This document shows positions 1 to 11,589 of a DNA stretch of 64,000 nt, in pieces. The notes below the pieces were generated by a model. The model saw nothing but the letters and a program-made list of their open reading frames with translations, did no database searches and had not been told where the DNA came from. Each line of letters opens with the position of its first letter. The stretch's first letter is position 1. The DNA is taken from contig NW_023503376.1 of the NCBI RefSeq assembly GCF_014529535.1, forward strand, positions 310,001 to 374,000. The letters are read 5' to 3'. The translations under genes and the position numbers were made by a program. The stretch is from Bradysia coprophila (taxonomy: Eukaryota; Arthropoda; Insecta; Diptera; Sciaridae).

Positions 1-471
1 AATTAAAATTTAAATTGTAGCACCGACAGAATACATGTTTTCCAACGAAACAAGTAAAAGCGTCATGCTTTGCACAATATTCAATGTACTCTCTTGTCTG
101 GTCTGATTATATACCAGCGGAAACGGTAGTTTCTTTTTTGTGTTTGCATTCATTGTCTTAACTGTTAGATTGTAATATATATTTCACGGTCGTCAACAAA
201 AGGACACTTAAGATATTAGATAAACGTGAAAGAGTACTACATTTTCGTCGTTTAGTGGAGTTTTTATTCGAACGAAATGGAGTTTCTTATTGTTATGATG
301 CCTTTTAGAAATTCGTTTAATTAAAAAGTGGAGATAAAAGAGACAATATATCTGGTTCAAGATACTTGTTTCGACCGGTTCACGACTAAATGTTATCTTC
401 CTGCACTTACAAGTTAATCACAAAGTTAATTAATCCATTTATGTCCATCCATTTTGTGATTACATTCAATT
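1..471. other. AT-rich non-coding flank
   Basis: I see no open reading frame, RNA gene or obvious repeat family here. The segment ends at the putative target-site duplication of the element that starts at 481. Confidence 0.5.
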
Positions 472-480
472 AATCGTTGA

Positions 481-2720
481 CAGTGCCGGACTGGCTGAAA
501 AAAGCAGTTCGGGAAAAAATCCAGAGCGGGCCCAAAGAGCGAGCGGATCGAGTGGAAAAAATTCTTTGAAAGAGCGAAAAATTGATAAATTTTCATTATG
601 TTTCTCGAATTGGGAAAATATATGCTACGCCCATGTCTGACAACTTAATTCGAAATTATTTCCGTTACGTGTACTGCTAAATTTTTAATTTTTTATTCTT
701 ATGTTTCAGTCTTGATCCATTTTACAAAATAAAATTCACCTCAGCGATGGATGACGCTTTTTCGATAATTTTTCGATTCAATTATTGTGAAAATATATGC
801 TACGTTCATTTCTGACAACTTAATTCGAAATTATTTCCGTTACGTGTACTGCTAAATTTTTAATTTTTTATTCTTATGTTTCAGTCTTGATCCATTTTAC
901 AAAATAAAATTCACCTCAGCGATGGATGACGCTTTTTCGATAATTTTTCGATTCAATTATTGTGAAAATATATGCTACGTTCATTTCTGACAACTTAATT
1001 CGAAATTATTTCCGTTACGTGTACTGCTAAATTTTTAATTTTTTATTCTTATGTTTCAGTCTTGATCCATTTTACAAAATAAAATTCACCTCAGCGATGG
1101 ATGACGCTTTTTCGATAATTTTTCGATTCAATTATTGTGAAAATATATGCTACGTTCATTTCTGACAACTTAATTCGAAATTATTTCCGTTACGTGTACT
1201 GCTAAATTTTTAATTTTTTATTCTTCTGTTTCAGTCTTGATCCATTTTACAAAATAAAATTCACCTCAGCGATGGATGACGCTTTTTCGATAATTTTTCG
1301 ATTCAATTATTGTGAAAATATATGCTACGTTCATTTCTGACAACTTAATTCGAAATTATTTCCGTTACGTGTACTGCTAATTTTTTAATTTTTTATTCTT
1401 CTGTTTCAGTCTTGATCCATTTTACAAAATAAAATTCACCTCAGCGATGGATGACGCTTTTTCGATAATTTTTCGATTCAATTATTGTGAAAATATATGC
1501 TACGTTCATTTCTGACAACTTAATTCGAAATTATTTCCGTTACGTGTACTGCTAAATTTTTAATTTTTTATTCTTCTGTTTCAGTCTTGATCCATTTTAC
1601 AAAATAAAATTCACCTCAGCGATGGATGACGCTTTTTCGATAATTTTTCGATTCAATTATTGTGAAAATATATGCTACGTTCATTTCTGACAACTTAATT
1701 CGAAATTATTTCCGTTACGTGTACTGCTAAATTTTTAATTTTTTATTCTTCTGTTTCAGTCTTGATCCATTTTACAAAATAAAATTCACCTCAGCGATGG
1801 ATGACGCTTTTTCGATAATTTTTCGATTCAATTATTGTGAAAATATATGCTACGTTCATTTCTGACAACTTAATTCGAAATTATTTCCGTTACGTGTACT
1901 GCTAAATTTTTAATTTTTTATTCTTCTGTTTCAGTCTTGATCCATTTTACAAAATAAAATTCACCTCAGCGATGGATGACGCTTTTTCGATAATTTTTCG
2001 ATTCAATTATTGTGAAAATATATGCTACGTTCATTTCTGACAACTTAATTCGAAATTATTTCCGTTACGTGTACTGCTAATTTTTTAATTTTTTATTCTT
2101 CTGTTTCAGTCTTGATCCATTTTACAAAATAAAATTCACCTCAGCGATGGATGACGCTTTTTCGATAATTTTTCGATTCAATTATTGTGAAAATATATGC
2201 TACGTTCATTTCTGACAACTTAATTCGAAATTATTTCCGTTACGTGTACTGCTAAATTTTTAATTTTTTATTCTTCTGTTTCAGTCTTGATCCATTTTAC
2301 AAAATAAAATTCACCTCAGCGATGGATGACGCTTTTTTGATCATTTTTCGATTCAATTATTGTGAAAATATATGCTACGTCCACGTCTGACAAATTATTA
2401 ATAAAAAAAAACATTTTTGAATCTCCGTGATTGAGCCAAACAAAAATTTGTGTTATTTAAACTTAACGAACTTTACAAAATTTTGTGCTTTGCAAAACTA
2501 TTGGGTTGGGTGATAGTATAAAAATTCTCAACCCAAAAATTTTCACTATCTTAGAGGGGGTTTGAAAGGAGGCAGTTAATAGCAAATGAGATTTAAATTT
2601 TAGAAATAAATTATTGAAAAAGTATGAAACCCTTAAAAAGACCATTCGGTTCTTCGCCCGACTCAGGCAAAGGGCTCTTCGGGAATCGCTCAAATTTCCA
2701 GTATGGCCAGTCCGGCACTG
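481..2720. mobile_element. Non-autonomous DNA transposon with hAT-like ends carrying a satellite array
   Basis: The ends are inverted copies of CAGTGCCGGACTGGC (481-495 and 2706-2720). The flanks aatcgttga (472-480) and aatcgtcga (2721-2729) match at 8 of 9 positions and look like a target-site duplication. The CAGTG start is typical of hAT elements, although hAT duplications are normally 8 bp. No transposase is encoded. Most of the interior is a tandem array listed separately. Subterminal parts on both sides share GAGCG-type and GGGC-type motifs. The element call is well supported; the superfamily is inferred. Confidence 0.75.
626..2375 (+). repeat. Tandem array, ten 175-bp units
   Basis: The string tatgctacg recurs at 626, 801, 976, 1151 and every 175 bp up to 2376, giving ten complete units that are nearly identical. 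Early units read ttcttatgtttcag where later ones read ttcttctgtttcag, so variants are grouped by position, as expected when arrays expand locally. On the plus strand each unit has a branch-point-like tgctaa, a pyrimidine-rich stretch, a CAG, and AATAAA about 20 bases later. Confidence 0.95.
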
Positions 2721-2729
2721 AATCGTCGA

Positions 2730-4249
2730 GAATATAATTAAACGCTTATAAAGAAAATATAATAACAAATTTGGCTCTTAAAGAGTTTATCATATTAATT
2801 CCCGCTCTCATATAGCAATAACAAACCACAATCTGAAGCAATCTTATAAGTTCTCATCTCACGTATTTTTACACAAACTCCGACACACATGTGTTTAATA
2901 TTTTGGAGTACTTACTTAAGTGATTTCGTATGGTAAACCCTATCTATACTTTGAGGCTTCGCTGTATATACTTCGTCGTAGGGACAAAATATCTTTTCTT
3001 TTCGGACACAAATATCTTATTCGTGCCCGGAATAAATCATGCACGGGTATACACATACTTCTACACAAACAGCATGACGCACTTATATATCTCTGTACAT
3101 GTATAAAACCCTTATAAGTCATGGAAAAATGAAAATCAGAAATATGACGAATGTTGTGGCTATCCTTCTTGTTTCAAAAGTCGACATGGTTGATTGTTTT
3201 TATGGATGAAAGTTATGGTCGGGGATTTTCGGTAACCTGAAACGTTCAATTGGGCTCCATTGAATGAATATTGAATTTTGTCGATAATGTTGGATTTGAA
3301 CATTATTGGTATCGAAAAGTGTATTTGGAAAGCCATAAGAAATTTCATGTATTTTGGATATAAAAACATTGCGGCATTGTAATCAATCAGTGAAGTGATC
3401 TAAATAAATAAATAAATGTGGAATGTGGGTCTTTGTAGCATATCTACCATTCAAAAGTATTCGATCGTTGTGTGTTTTCAGTATAAATTGACAAACTTTG
3501 AGAGGGCGTCAAAAATCGAAATAGTATCGGATTTTCACGAAAAATGGCGCATTCGATATGAGAATTATGAATTTTTCCGAAGATACGCATAGCCGAGGAA
3601 CACTGGAACAATAATAATCGAATACTTTCGAATGGTATTCATGACGAGACTGTTGCGGAAAATTGCGAAAAATTCAAGAGCAACACTGTCTACCAGCGAT
3701 CTAACGTGTTTCCGAACCACGCCTCGAAGTATGCAAATAGGCTCTGATGAAAGTTAGGGGCTTAATTGATAGCTCGGCTAAATGAATTGCACACAAATTC
3801 ATCGTATTTGGTTTACGTCGTATGAGTTTGCGCACTGCAACTATCCAAATTATGAAGCTTGAATGAACTTTAGGACGTTGCTAATGCCATAAAATCGCCA
3901 TAAACGTTTCATGTGGGAATGAACATTCGTAAAAGGGTCCTTATGAATACTTAAATGCAGAAACGGTATGCGTGAAGTTAGCGAATGATAATAAAAATGA
4001 AATCTTATCGATCTAGCTCCGGTTCAATTAGACTGACGATGTCAATAGAGGGTTTTGCTATAGTATAAGGCAAAAAACGTCGGAAGCGTATTCGTAACGA
4101 AGCATAATGAATGAAATTTCATTTTTCCTATAATTCGCTAATGTTCTTTTTTTCCATTTAACGAATCATTTGGAAGAGGCGACACTGATTGTCTGTCGAA
4201 CCGGATCATTTTGGTGGAAGGTTGTTTTGTAAAATTAAAACATTAGAAA
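2730..4249. other. Intergenic DNA without recognised genes
   Basis: I found only short ORFs with no recognisable family. No long inverted or tandem repeat was evident. Confidence 0.4.
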
Positions 4250-5762
4250 CTAGTGCGTCTGTCACCCTACTTTGACCGTAAGCCTATTGCGTCGGTTAAT
4301 GTAGTTAAAGTAAAATTATTATGTAATGTGTACATCTTATAAATTGCGCATAGCGCAATTACGAAGCCCCGTACGACGTTCCTTTCAAATGAAACAAAAA
4401 TTTCAAATCGCCCTAAAAATTTTATTTTTTTGTAGGGCCTAGTATCAGCCTCAATCCGAGGACCCAAATTTAAAATTTTTTTCAACTACATTCTATTCGG
4501 CCTTTGATTACCTTCCAAATGAAACAAAAATTACGAAAAACGGATGAAATTTGCTCGAGTTATATGTAAAATACACATAGGGCCCTAGTAGTGGCCTTAG
4601 TCCGAGGACCCAAATTTAATTTTTTTTTTCAACAACATTCTATTCGGCCTTTGATTACCTTCCAAATGAAACAAAAATTACGAAAAACGGATGAAATTTA
4701 CTCGAGTTATATGTGAAATACACATAGGGCCCTAGGAGCGGCCTTAGGCCAAGGACCCAAATTTAATTTTTTTTTTCAACAACATTCTATTTGGCATTCG
4801 ATTACCTTCCAAATCAAACAAAAATTACGAAAAACGAATGAAATTTACTCGAGTTATATGTAAAATACACATAGGGCCCTAGTAGCGGCCTTAGTCCGAG
4901 GACCCAAATTTAATTTTTTTTTTCAACAACATTCTATTCGGCCTTTGATTACCTTCCAAATGAAACAAAAATTACGAAAAACGGATGAAATTTACTCGAG
5001 TTATATGTGAAATACACATAGGGCCCTAGGAGCGGCCTTAGGCCAAGGACCCAAATTTAATTTTTTTTTTTCAACAACATTCTATTTGGCATTCGATTAC
5101 CTTCCAAATCAAACAAAAATTACGAAAAACGAATGAAATTTACTCGAGTTATATGTAAAATACACATAGGGCCCTAGTAGCGGCCTTAGGCCAAGGACCC
5201 AAATTTTATTTTTTTTTCAACAACATTCTATTCGGCCTTCGATTACCCTCCAAATCAAACGAAAATTACGAAAAACGAATGAAATTTACTCGAGTTCTAT
5301 GTAAAATACACATAGGGCCCTAGTAGCTTTTCACTTCTAAGGCCCTAACTCACGGTCCACTCACCCGATTTTAAAAAACTTTTTTTTCCTGGAATGGTAT
5401 TGACAATACCTATCATTTGCCGTGTCATTCACATTTCCATCGTTTATTTTGCCATAAATATCACCAAAAGACCTTAAATCACTTAGGTGGCCCTAACTCA
5501 CGAAGGGCCGACCCGAATATGCCCATCTTCGAACTTAGCCTCACTATTTCGACTATCTTTCAGGGGAAAAAAAAATTTTGAAATCGGATTTGATTTACTC
5601 AAGATATCGACGTGACGGACAGACGGACAGACAAAATTTTTATTGCAGATTCGTCATCTATGAACATAGGCAAACACTTTGCCCTTACCGTCTGCTTCGA
5701 ATTCCATCAATTACACACGGCATCGTAATCCTATGAGCCCCTTTGTACTTCTTACGGGGCTA
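4250..5762 (+). mobile_element. Family A non-autonomous element, copy 1 (left-truncated)
   Basis: It is homologous to 35874-37458 and 46806-47869. It lacks the left end, which in the other copies contains agccccgtac. It keeps the right end, which finishes in acggggct. The interior holds five to six units of about 147 bp, each starting near gggccctag (4579, 4726, 4873, 5020, 5168, 5314). A run of gacggacagacggacagac-like sequence lies near 5610. There is no coding capacity. Confidence 0.85.
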
Positions 5763-7285
5763 AAAAGAGCAGTTGCTTTCAGCATCACAATATAAACAGA
5801 TCGATACCAAATCAACGTACAATTTATGAAAATGTCAATATGTTTACCTTTGGTGGAACGGTGACTTGAGTCAGACCATGAACTAAACAAGCACTACCAC
5901 TGCTACAGTCTTTCGGGAGTACACTAAAAATTACTTTAACTTAGAATCATAAAATAAAACAATAAATTGTACCACCTACCCACTATGAATAACCCACCTC
6001 GCGTTCATCAACGCATTCAAAAGAGGCACAAAATTCTATTGATTCAGTTTCCTTAATAATAACCCAGTTTATGATTGTTTAAGATTTTCGCGTTAAATTA
6101 AGAAGTCATATTTCGCGTCACTGAGTTATTAATTACAAGACAATTGCTTAACATTTCCTAATGTCTGTACGATTAAGTGTTTCACGCCAGTTAAACATAT
6201 AGCACACAATACCGTGTTTGATCATCTAGATAAATAATTTGTATTAATGTAACGTCTGCGTATACCGGGGGATAATTTAATCTGGAGTACAGAGTGCTGA
6301 TGGAATGTTTAACATAAATTTCTGAAAAAGTTAGATTCATTGCTACTGTCCAATAATGTTGCACAACTTTTGATAATTTACAGACTTGAACGCCAAGCGT
6401 ATCGTGATATAGTCATTAAATCTGCTATTTTCATTATTTACAATACAAAATCTTTTACTTCATTTGTTTAAACGAACGCTTTGTTCACATACATATAAGA
6501 CAGCACCTCACTGAGCCTAATGTTTTTTTTATCGCATACGATGTGTGTGTGTATTGTGCGCTACTGCGATACAATACCTCACTGATATAAGGATGTATAT
6601 AAGAGACTCGTACTAATACTCGCGCAAGCGCTCGTATACATACACGTCTCTTATATACAGCCTTAAAGCAGTAATGTACTATTTTTGTTGACGCTGTAGA
6701 TAACAGATGTCCAGCCGTTTCCGAAAAGTGAATTGTCGATTGAAGTTATTCACAATTCATTTTAGCACAGATGATAAGAGCAATACTCCGACGATCAACG
6801 AACATAATTGAAAGGATCAACTGAACTTTAGTCTGGTGAAATTGTAACAATATACCAAACCAACACCTTTGTTAAACACACAGTGAAATTGCCAAAGAGA
6901 ATTGTGACTGTGGCAAATTGTTAGAAGCAATTCATTTCATTATCGTCGTTGTCGTTGACATAAAATTATCGCGGGTAAGGCACACTATTATGAGACAGAT
7001 ACACATCACGGCGCACATATAATGCGATGAGTTGTATGGAAACAGTTGTTTAACAGATATATTTATGCGATCATTTAAACTTTGCATTTCGGGGAAGTGG
7101 TTCCATGAATAATAATTATTTCTAATAAATTTGCATAGAAAAATGATACGAGCGTGATGTATAAACATGCTACGCATGTACATATATTGATGTTTCAAAC
7201 CCTTTTTTCCTCACAAGATTATGTGATTGTGCATCGACCAAAATTTATATTGAAATTGAGATATCGTACATCGTGTATCCTTTTT
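5763..7285. other. Intergenic DNA without recognised genes
   Basis: This is AT-rich sequence with a GT-rich microsatellite near 6543. No coding region or RNA gene could be supported. Confidence 0.4.
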
Positions 7286-9641
7286 AATATCTTTTCATCA
7301 GAATCCTTTTTGGTACGACCGCAATAACGACCACGAATCTGTTAGGTTATTCAACAGAAAATAGATTTGGTTTTAATCGTTTGACCAGCTCTGAGGAAAG
7401 TCAGCAGTTTAACGAAATTTTCATAAACTGCTCACTTTTCTCAGAGTTGGTTAAAGTTTTACAAAAAAAAAATTATTTTCTGTTGAAAGCTAACGCACAG
7501 ATAAAAATATGGACCTAGATCTAAATCTTTTTGGGATTAACAGTACGCGACCGAATCTTTTTTAGAATTTAAATTTAATCCCCTCAGGGATTACTTGAAC
7601 TTATCTACAAATAAGTAAACCCTACAGCAATTAAATTTTAATCTTTTTGGCCCTGACGTTCGACGCTTGTTTACTATGAAATAAATGAAAATCTTATGTT
7701 AATCCGATCAAAATTTTATTTGTAATGCAATGAAAAAATATTCTAATCCCTCCTACGTTTAAGGCCCGTCATTGGGAAATGACAGGACAGTTTCCCGAAA
7801 ATGTATGGAAAATTGTATCACAAAAATTCACAGAAAAAATTCAAAGAAACTCACTCAGTCTCTCTAGGTCGCCAAGGCATATTTGAACACTAAACACTTT
7901 TTACTCGAGGCAAAAACGAAAAGTTTTTATTTGTTTTGTCGCGACAAAAACACAGAAAATATTTCGACACAACTGTGACACTCCGCTACTATAAGTACTA
8001 GAATGAATGTTTGCTGTGTTCACTTCGGCGGTAAAATATTTTCATTCAAAAAAGTGTCGGACATTTAAAAACAATCATCAAACGGTTGACGAATGGTAGC
8101 GTATACATTTAGTAATGCTCATCGACCATTTTTGAAAGCTTTACGAGAGCTCAGCGGACATTCTTTCAACGATGGGAGAGCATTTATTAAAAATCTAGCC
8201 TCTCGTAAGACTGCGCTGAGCGTAAATAAATGTTCGTTCCTCTTTAGTTAGCTAAGAAGACTTCGCGAAGTCGAATTATGCCACCTCTTTGAATAAAAAT
8301 ATCGGCTGAGCTCTACTAATTCTTCGCTGAGCTTTCACAAACCTCCGCTGAGCTCTTATAATTCTCCGCTAGGCTTCAGGAAGTGTCCGTTAGGCCTAAG
8401 CAAGTTGCAGGAAGGCTTAATGGAGCGAATCGGACACTCAGCGGAGATCTACCACAGCTAAATGGAGTTTTTTTAAATCATAGCGGACACTTACTAGGTA
8501 TCCGCTAAGGTCTGACGGACTCTTACTGAAGCCGAGCGGAGAATTATTAGAGGTTTGTCAAAGCTCAGCGGACAATTATTAGAGCTCGGCGGAGGTTTGT
8601 TAAACCTCAGCGGAGAATTATTCGACCTCAGCCGATATTTTTGTTCGAAGAGGTGGCATAATTAGACTCAGCGAAGTCTTGTTAGCTTACTAAAGAAGTG
8701 GGAGAGGTTACAATTTTAATAAATGTCTACCATCGTTGAAGGGTCGGACACTTTTTTGAATGAAAATATTTTACCGCCGAAGTGAACACAGCAAACATTC
8801 ATTCTAGTACTTATAATAGCGGAGTGTCACAGTTGTGTCGAAATATTTTCTGTGTTTTATCGCGACAAAACAAAAAACAAAAACTTTTTGTTTTTGCATC
8901 GAGCAAAAAGTGTTTAGTGTTCAAATTTGCCTTGGGGACATAAAGAGACGGTGCACGAATACAATGGAAAGAATCATGGGTGAGTTTCTTTGAATCTTTT
9001 CGGTGAATTTTTGTGATAAAATTTTCCATACATTTTCGGGAAACTGTCCTGTCATTTCCCAATGACGGGCCTTAAATTCAAAAATGTCTGTGTTCCCATA
9101 GTAATGTGTTCACGGCTAAAAGTGACCTTCCTGCAATTTCGTTCAATTTCTATATCTATACTATCTTTGTAGTGTCTACATTGATTTAATGGTTTATTCA
9201 AACTGGCAGTATCTTTATAAACCGACTAAAAATTTTTATTTTTTGCCTGCGAGAATAAAGCATCGGTAGTCCGAGTCCCATTGAAACATTTTAAGACCAA
9301 ATTGTATGTATGTTTCAATTAAATTTTCTCACATAACCGTTTCTTCTTGTACGTGTGTTCGAACCAAATTAACACAAAAGTGTGATTTCAAGACAGTTGG
9401 AAAATTCTTGGCAATAGTATCATTGTTCAATCCCCAATATTATTGTTTAGTCCTACTTTTAATCCCTGAAGGAATTACATTTTTTTCAATTTCTAGCGAA
9501 AATTAGAAATCTAATCCCGAAAGAATTACTTTTTGAAAGAAATCCCCTCAGAGCTAAAAATTGTAATCCCAGATCTGTGCGCATTCGTGGTTGTTATTGC
9601 GGTCCTGTATTTTGGAAAACGGATTCTGGTGGAAAGATATC
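7286..9641. mobile_element. Outer inverted-repeat element interrupted by a TTAA-flanked foldback
   Basis: The left end (7286 onward, atatcttttcatcagaatcc) is inverted at 9621-9641. The same family occurs without the large insert at 49797-50071. The outer arms also carry taatccct-type motifs. The element at 7763-9071 sits inside it. Confidence 0.7.
7763..9071. mobile_element. Foldback element with TTAA target duplication (piggyBac-type MITE)
   Basis: It begins ggcccgtcattgggaaatga and ends with the inverse. TTAA lies immediately outside both ends (7759-7762 and 9072-9075), the signature of piggyBac-type insertion. Almost the whole 1.3 kb folds on itself, with arms pairing from the ends past 8110 and 8725. 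The centre (about 8130-8700) holds many short ctcagcgga or ccgctgagct motifs in both orientations. No transposase ORF is present. Confidence 0.8.
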
Positions 9642-9970
9642 ATCAAAAGTAAACCATCATTGACTTGGAAGCATATGACCAATATTATTATCGGGTCTAT
9701 TACTTCCAACGATCAAAGTATTTTTAATCTGTTGATTTAAAATCTAGTACTTCAATTTTTTCTAACATGCATTTTACTGTATAAAGGAACATATTACCCA
9801 GAGCTTGTCATTATTTTTGTCGTCGTTATCTACAACAGATGAATAGCCGTATCTGATTAATCGATTGCTAATTGAATTCAAAACATTTTCAATTATATCA
9901 TGCCATGCCCTACTTAGTACGAGTTCTTTGTCTGTCATTAACAGACCATCCTATTGATGAATTGCTAATC

Positions 9971-10310
9971 CTACTTTAATGCTACGTAAGTGATGATTAT
10001 TTTCGAATTTTCCAAATTGATTTTGCGACCTTTGTTTCTTATTGCATGTCTAGCCACTGCAGATTTGTTACATTCATATCTCCTGACAACATTCCCTTTG
10101 TGATCTTCCAGTCTTTCGTTGAATTGAAGTTCGCAAAAGTTACACGGAATTTTATAAACACCGGCTGGATATTTCTTTTCTTTATCTTTGGCACTGTTCA
10201 GCATGTTTTTTACCTTTACTCCAGGCGTAAAAGTTACTTTCCATTTAAGTCCGTTCCGTAAATAATATTTACTAAATATCCTCCTACTTGGTTCGAATAT
10301 GTATGTGCAA
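9971..10310 (-). pseudogene. Penelope-like element relic, GIY-YIG region
   Basis: The minus frame reads GVYKIPCNFC, then a short stretch with RLEDHK and SAVARHA, then INLENSKII. This order (YKIPC, then an LKEHK-like motif, a SAVAxHA motif and a WENAKI-like motif) is the familiar C-terminal GIY-YIG endonuclease layout of Penelope-like retroelements. The Y-I-G core after the CxxC motif is lost (ELQFNE). The frame stays open upstream to about 10310 but no reverse transcriptase is attached, so this is a dead 3' fragment. Confidence 0.65.
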
Positions 10311-10372
10311 TAACACCCAAAACTCCTCCTCCTTTTCTTCTTTAGACGACGATGAATTTTCGCCCTGTTTTT

Positions 10373-11589
10373 AGGTCTTTTTTCTTTTAGAAAAAAACCC
10401 TATTGTGGACACTTCATCTGTCCGTCTGTCTGTCTGTCTGTCCGTCCATGTGTCTGTGTCACAATTCAAAAATGAGACGATAACAGCCTTGATTCAAAAT
10501 TTTAATGCTACTATGGGCAAATCAACACCAGGCAAATAATAATTATTTGTTATCTGATAACCAATCGCTCATAGTTGGCATTGCAATTCGAAAATTTGGT
10601 AGTTGGTAGCTAACTACCAATATTATAATTGACTACCAAACGTAATTTTCGGCAGAGATGTTTACTATTCGAGAACTGCGCACTGACTCACGAGATTATT
10701 CTGCCTGCTTGCCTATTTAAAGCTTGAATTTTTGGCAGTTGACTACCAAACTGGTAGGTGACTACTAAGCTGATAGAGAGGTGGTATAGATGTTAACTGT
10801 TTGAGAGCTGCACGCCGACTGATGAAATTACTAAGGCTGCTTGCCTATTTAGAATTCGATAATTTGGCAGTTGACTACCAAACTGGTAGTTGACTACCAA
10901 ACTGGTAGTTGACTACCAAACTGGTAGTTGGCTACCAAACTGGTAGTTGACTACCAAACTGGTAGTTGGCTACCAAACTGGTAGTTGGCTACCAAACTGG
11001 TAGTTGGCTACCAAACTGGTAGTTGGCTACCAAACTGGTAGTTGGCTACCAAACTGGTAGTTGGCTACCAAACTGGTAGTTGGCTACCAAACTGGTAGTT
11101 GGCTACCAAACTGGTAGTTGACTACCAAACTGGTAGTTGACTACCAAACTGGTAGTTGACTACCAAACTGGTAGTTGACTACCAAACTGGTAGTTGACTA
11201 CCAAACTGGTAGTTGACTACCAAACTGGTAGTTGACTACCAAACTGGTAGTTGACTACCAAACTGGTAGTTGACTACCAAACTGGTAGTTGACTACCACA
11301 CTGGTAGTTGACTACCACACTGGTAGTTGACTACCAAACTGGTAGTTGACTACCAAACTGGTAGTTGACTACCAAACTGGTAGTTGACTACCAAACTGGT
11401 AGTTGACTACCAAACTGGTAGTTGACTACGAAACTGATAGAAAGTTGGTGGAGATGTTTGCTGTTCAACAGCTGGATATAGAATGATGAAACTATTCTTC
11501 CTGCTTGCCTATTTATAACTCACGTATTTGGTAGTTGGTAGCTCCAGAATTGATAAAATTGCGAAAATTTAGAGAATGAAAAAAGACCT
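10373..11589 (+). mobile_element. Element carrying a 19-bp hairpin minisatellite, copy 1
   Basis: Near-terminal inverted motifs aggtcttttttc (10373) and gaaaaaagacct (11578-11589) bound the element. The left part contains a gtctgtctgtccgtc tract. The middle is the minisatellite listed next. A homologous copy lies in the opposite orientation at 25060-25856. Confidence 0.75.
10866..11433 (+). repeat. 19-bp minisatellite, about 30 units, each a small palindrome
   Basis: The unit is ctggtagttgactaccaaa. GGTAGT and ACTACC within each unit pair with each other, so every unit can form a hairpin. A block of units has ggc in place of gac (roughly 10925-11105), showing local expansion of a variant. 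Confidence 0.95.

Noticed and set aside
626..2375. Centromeric satellite
   Set aside because: Only ten units, enclosed by terminal inverted repeats, so a transposon-borne array fits better.
10866..11433. CRISPR-like regular repeat
   Set aside because: Units are contiguous with no spacers; this is a eukaryotic minisatellite.
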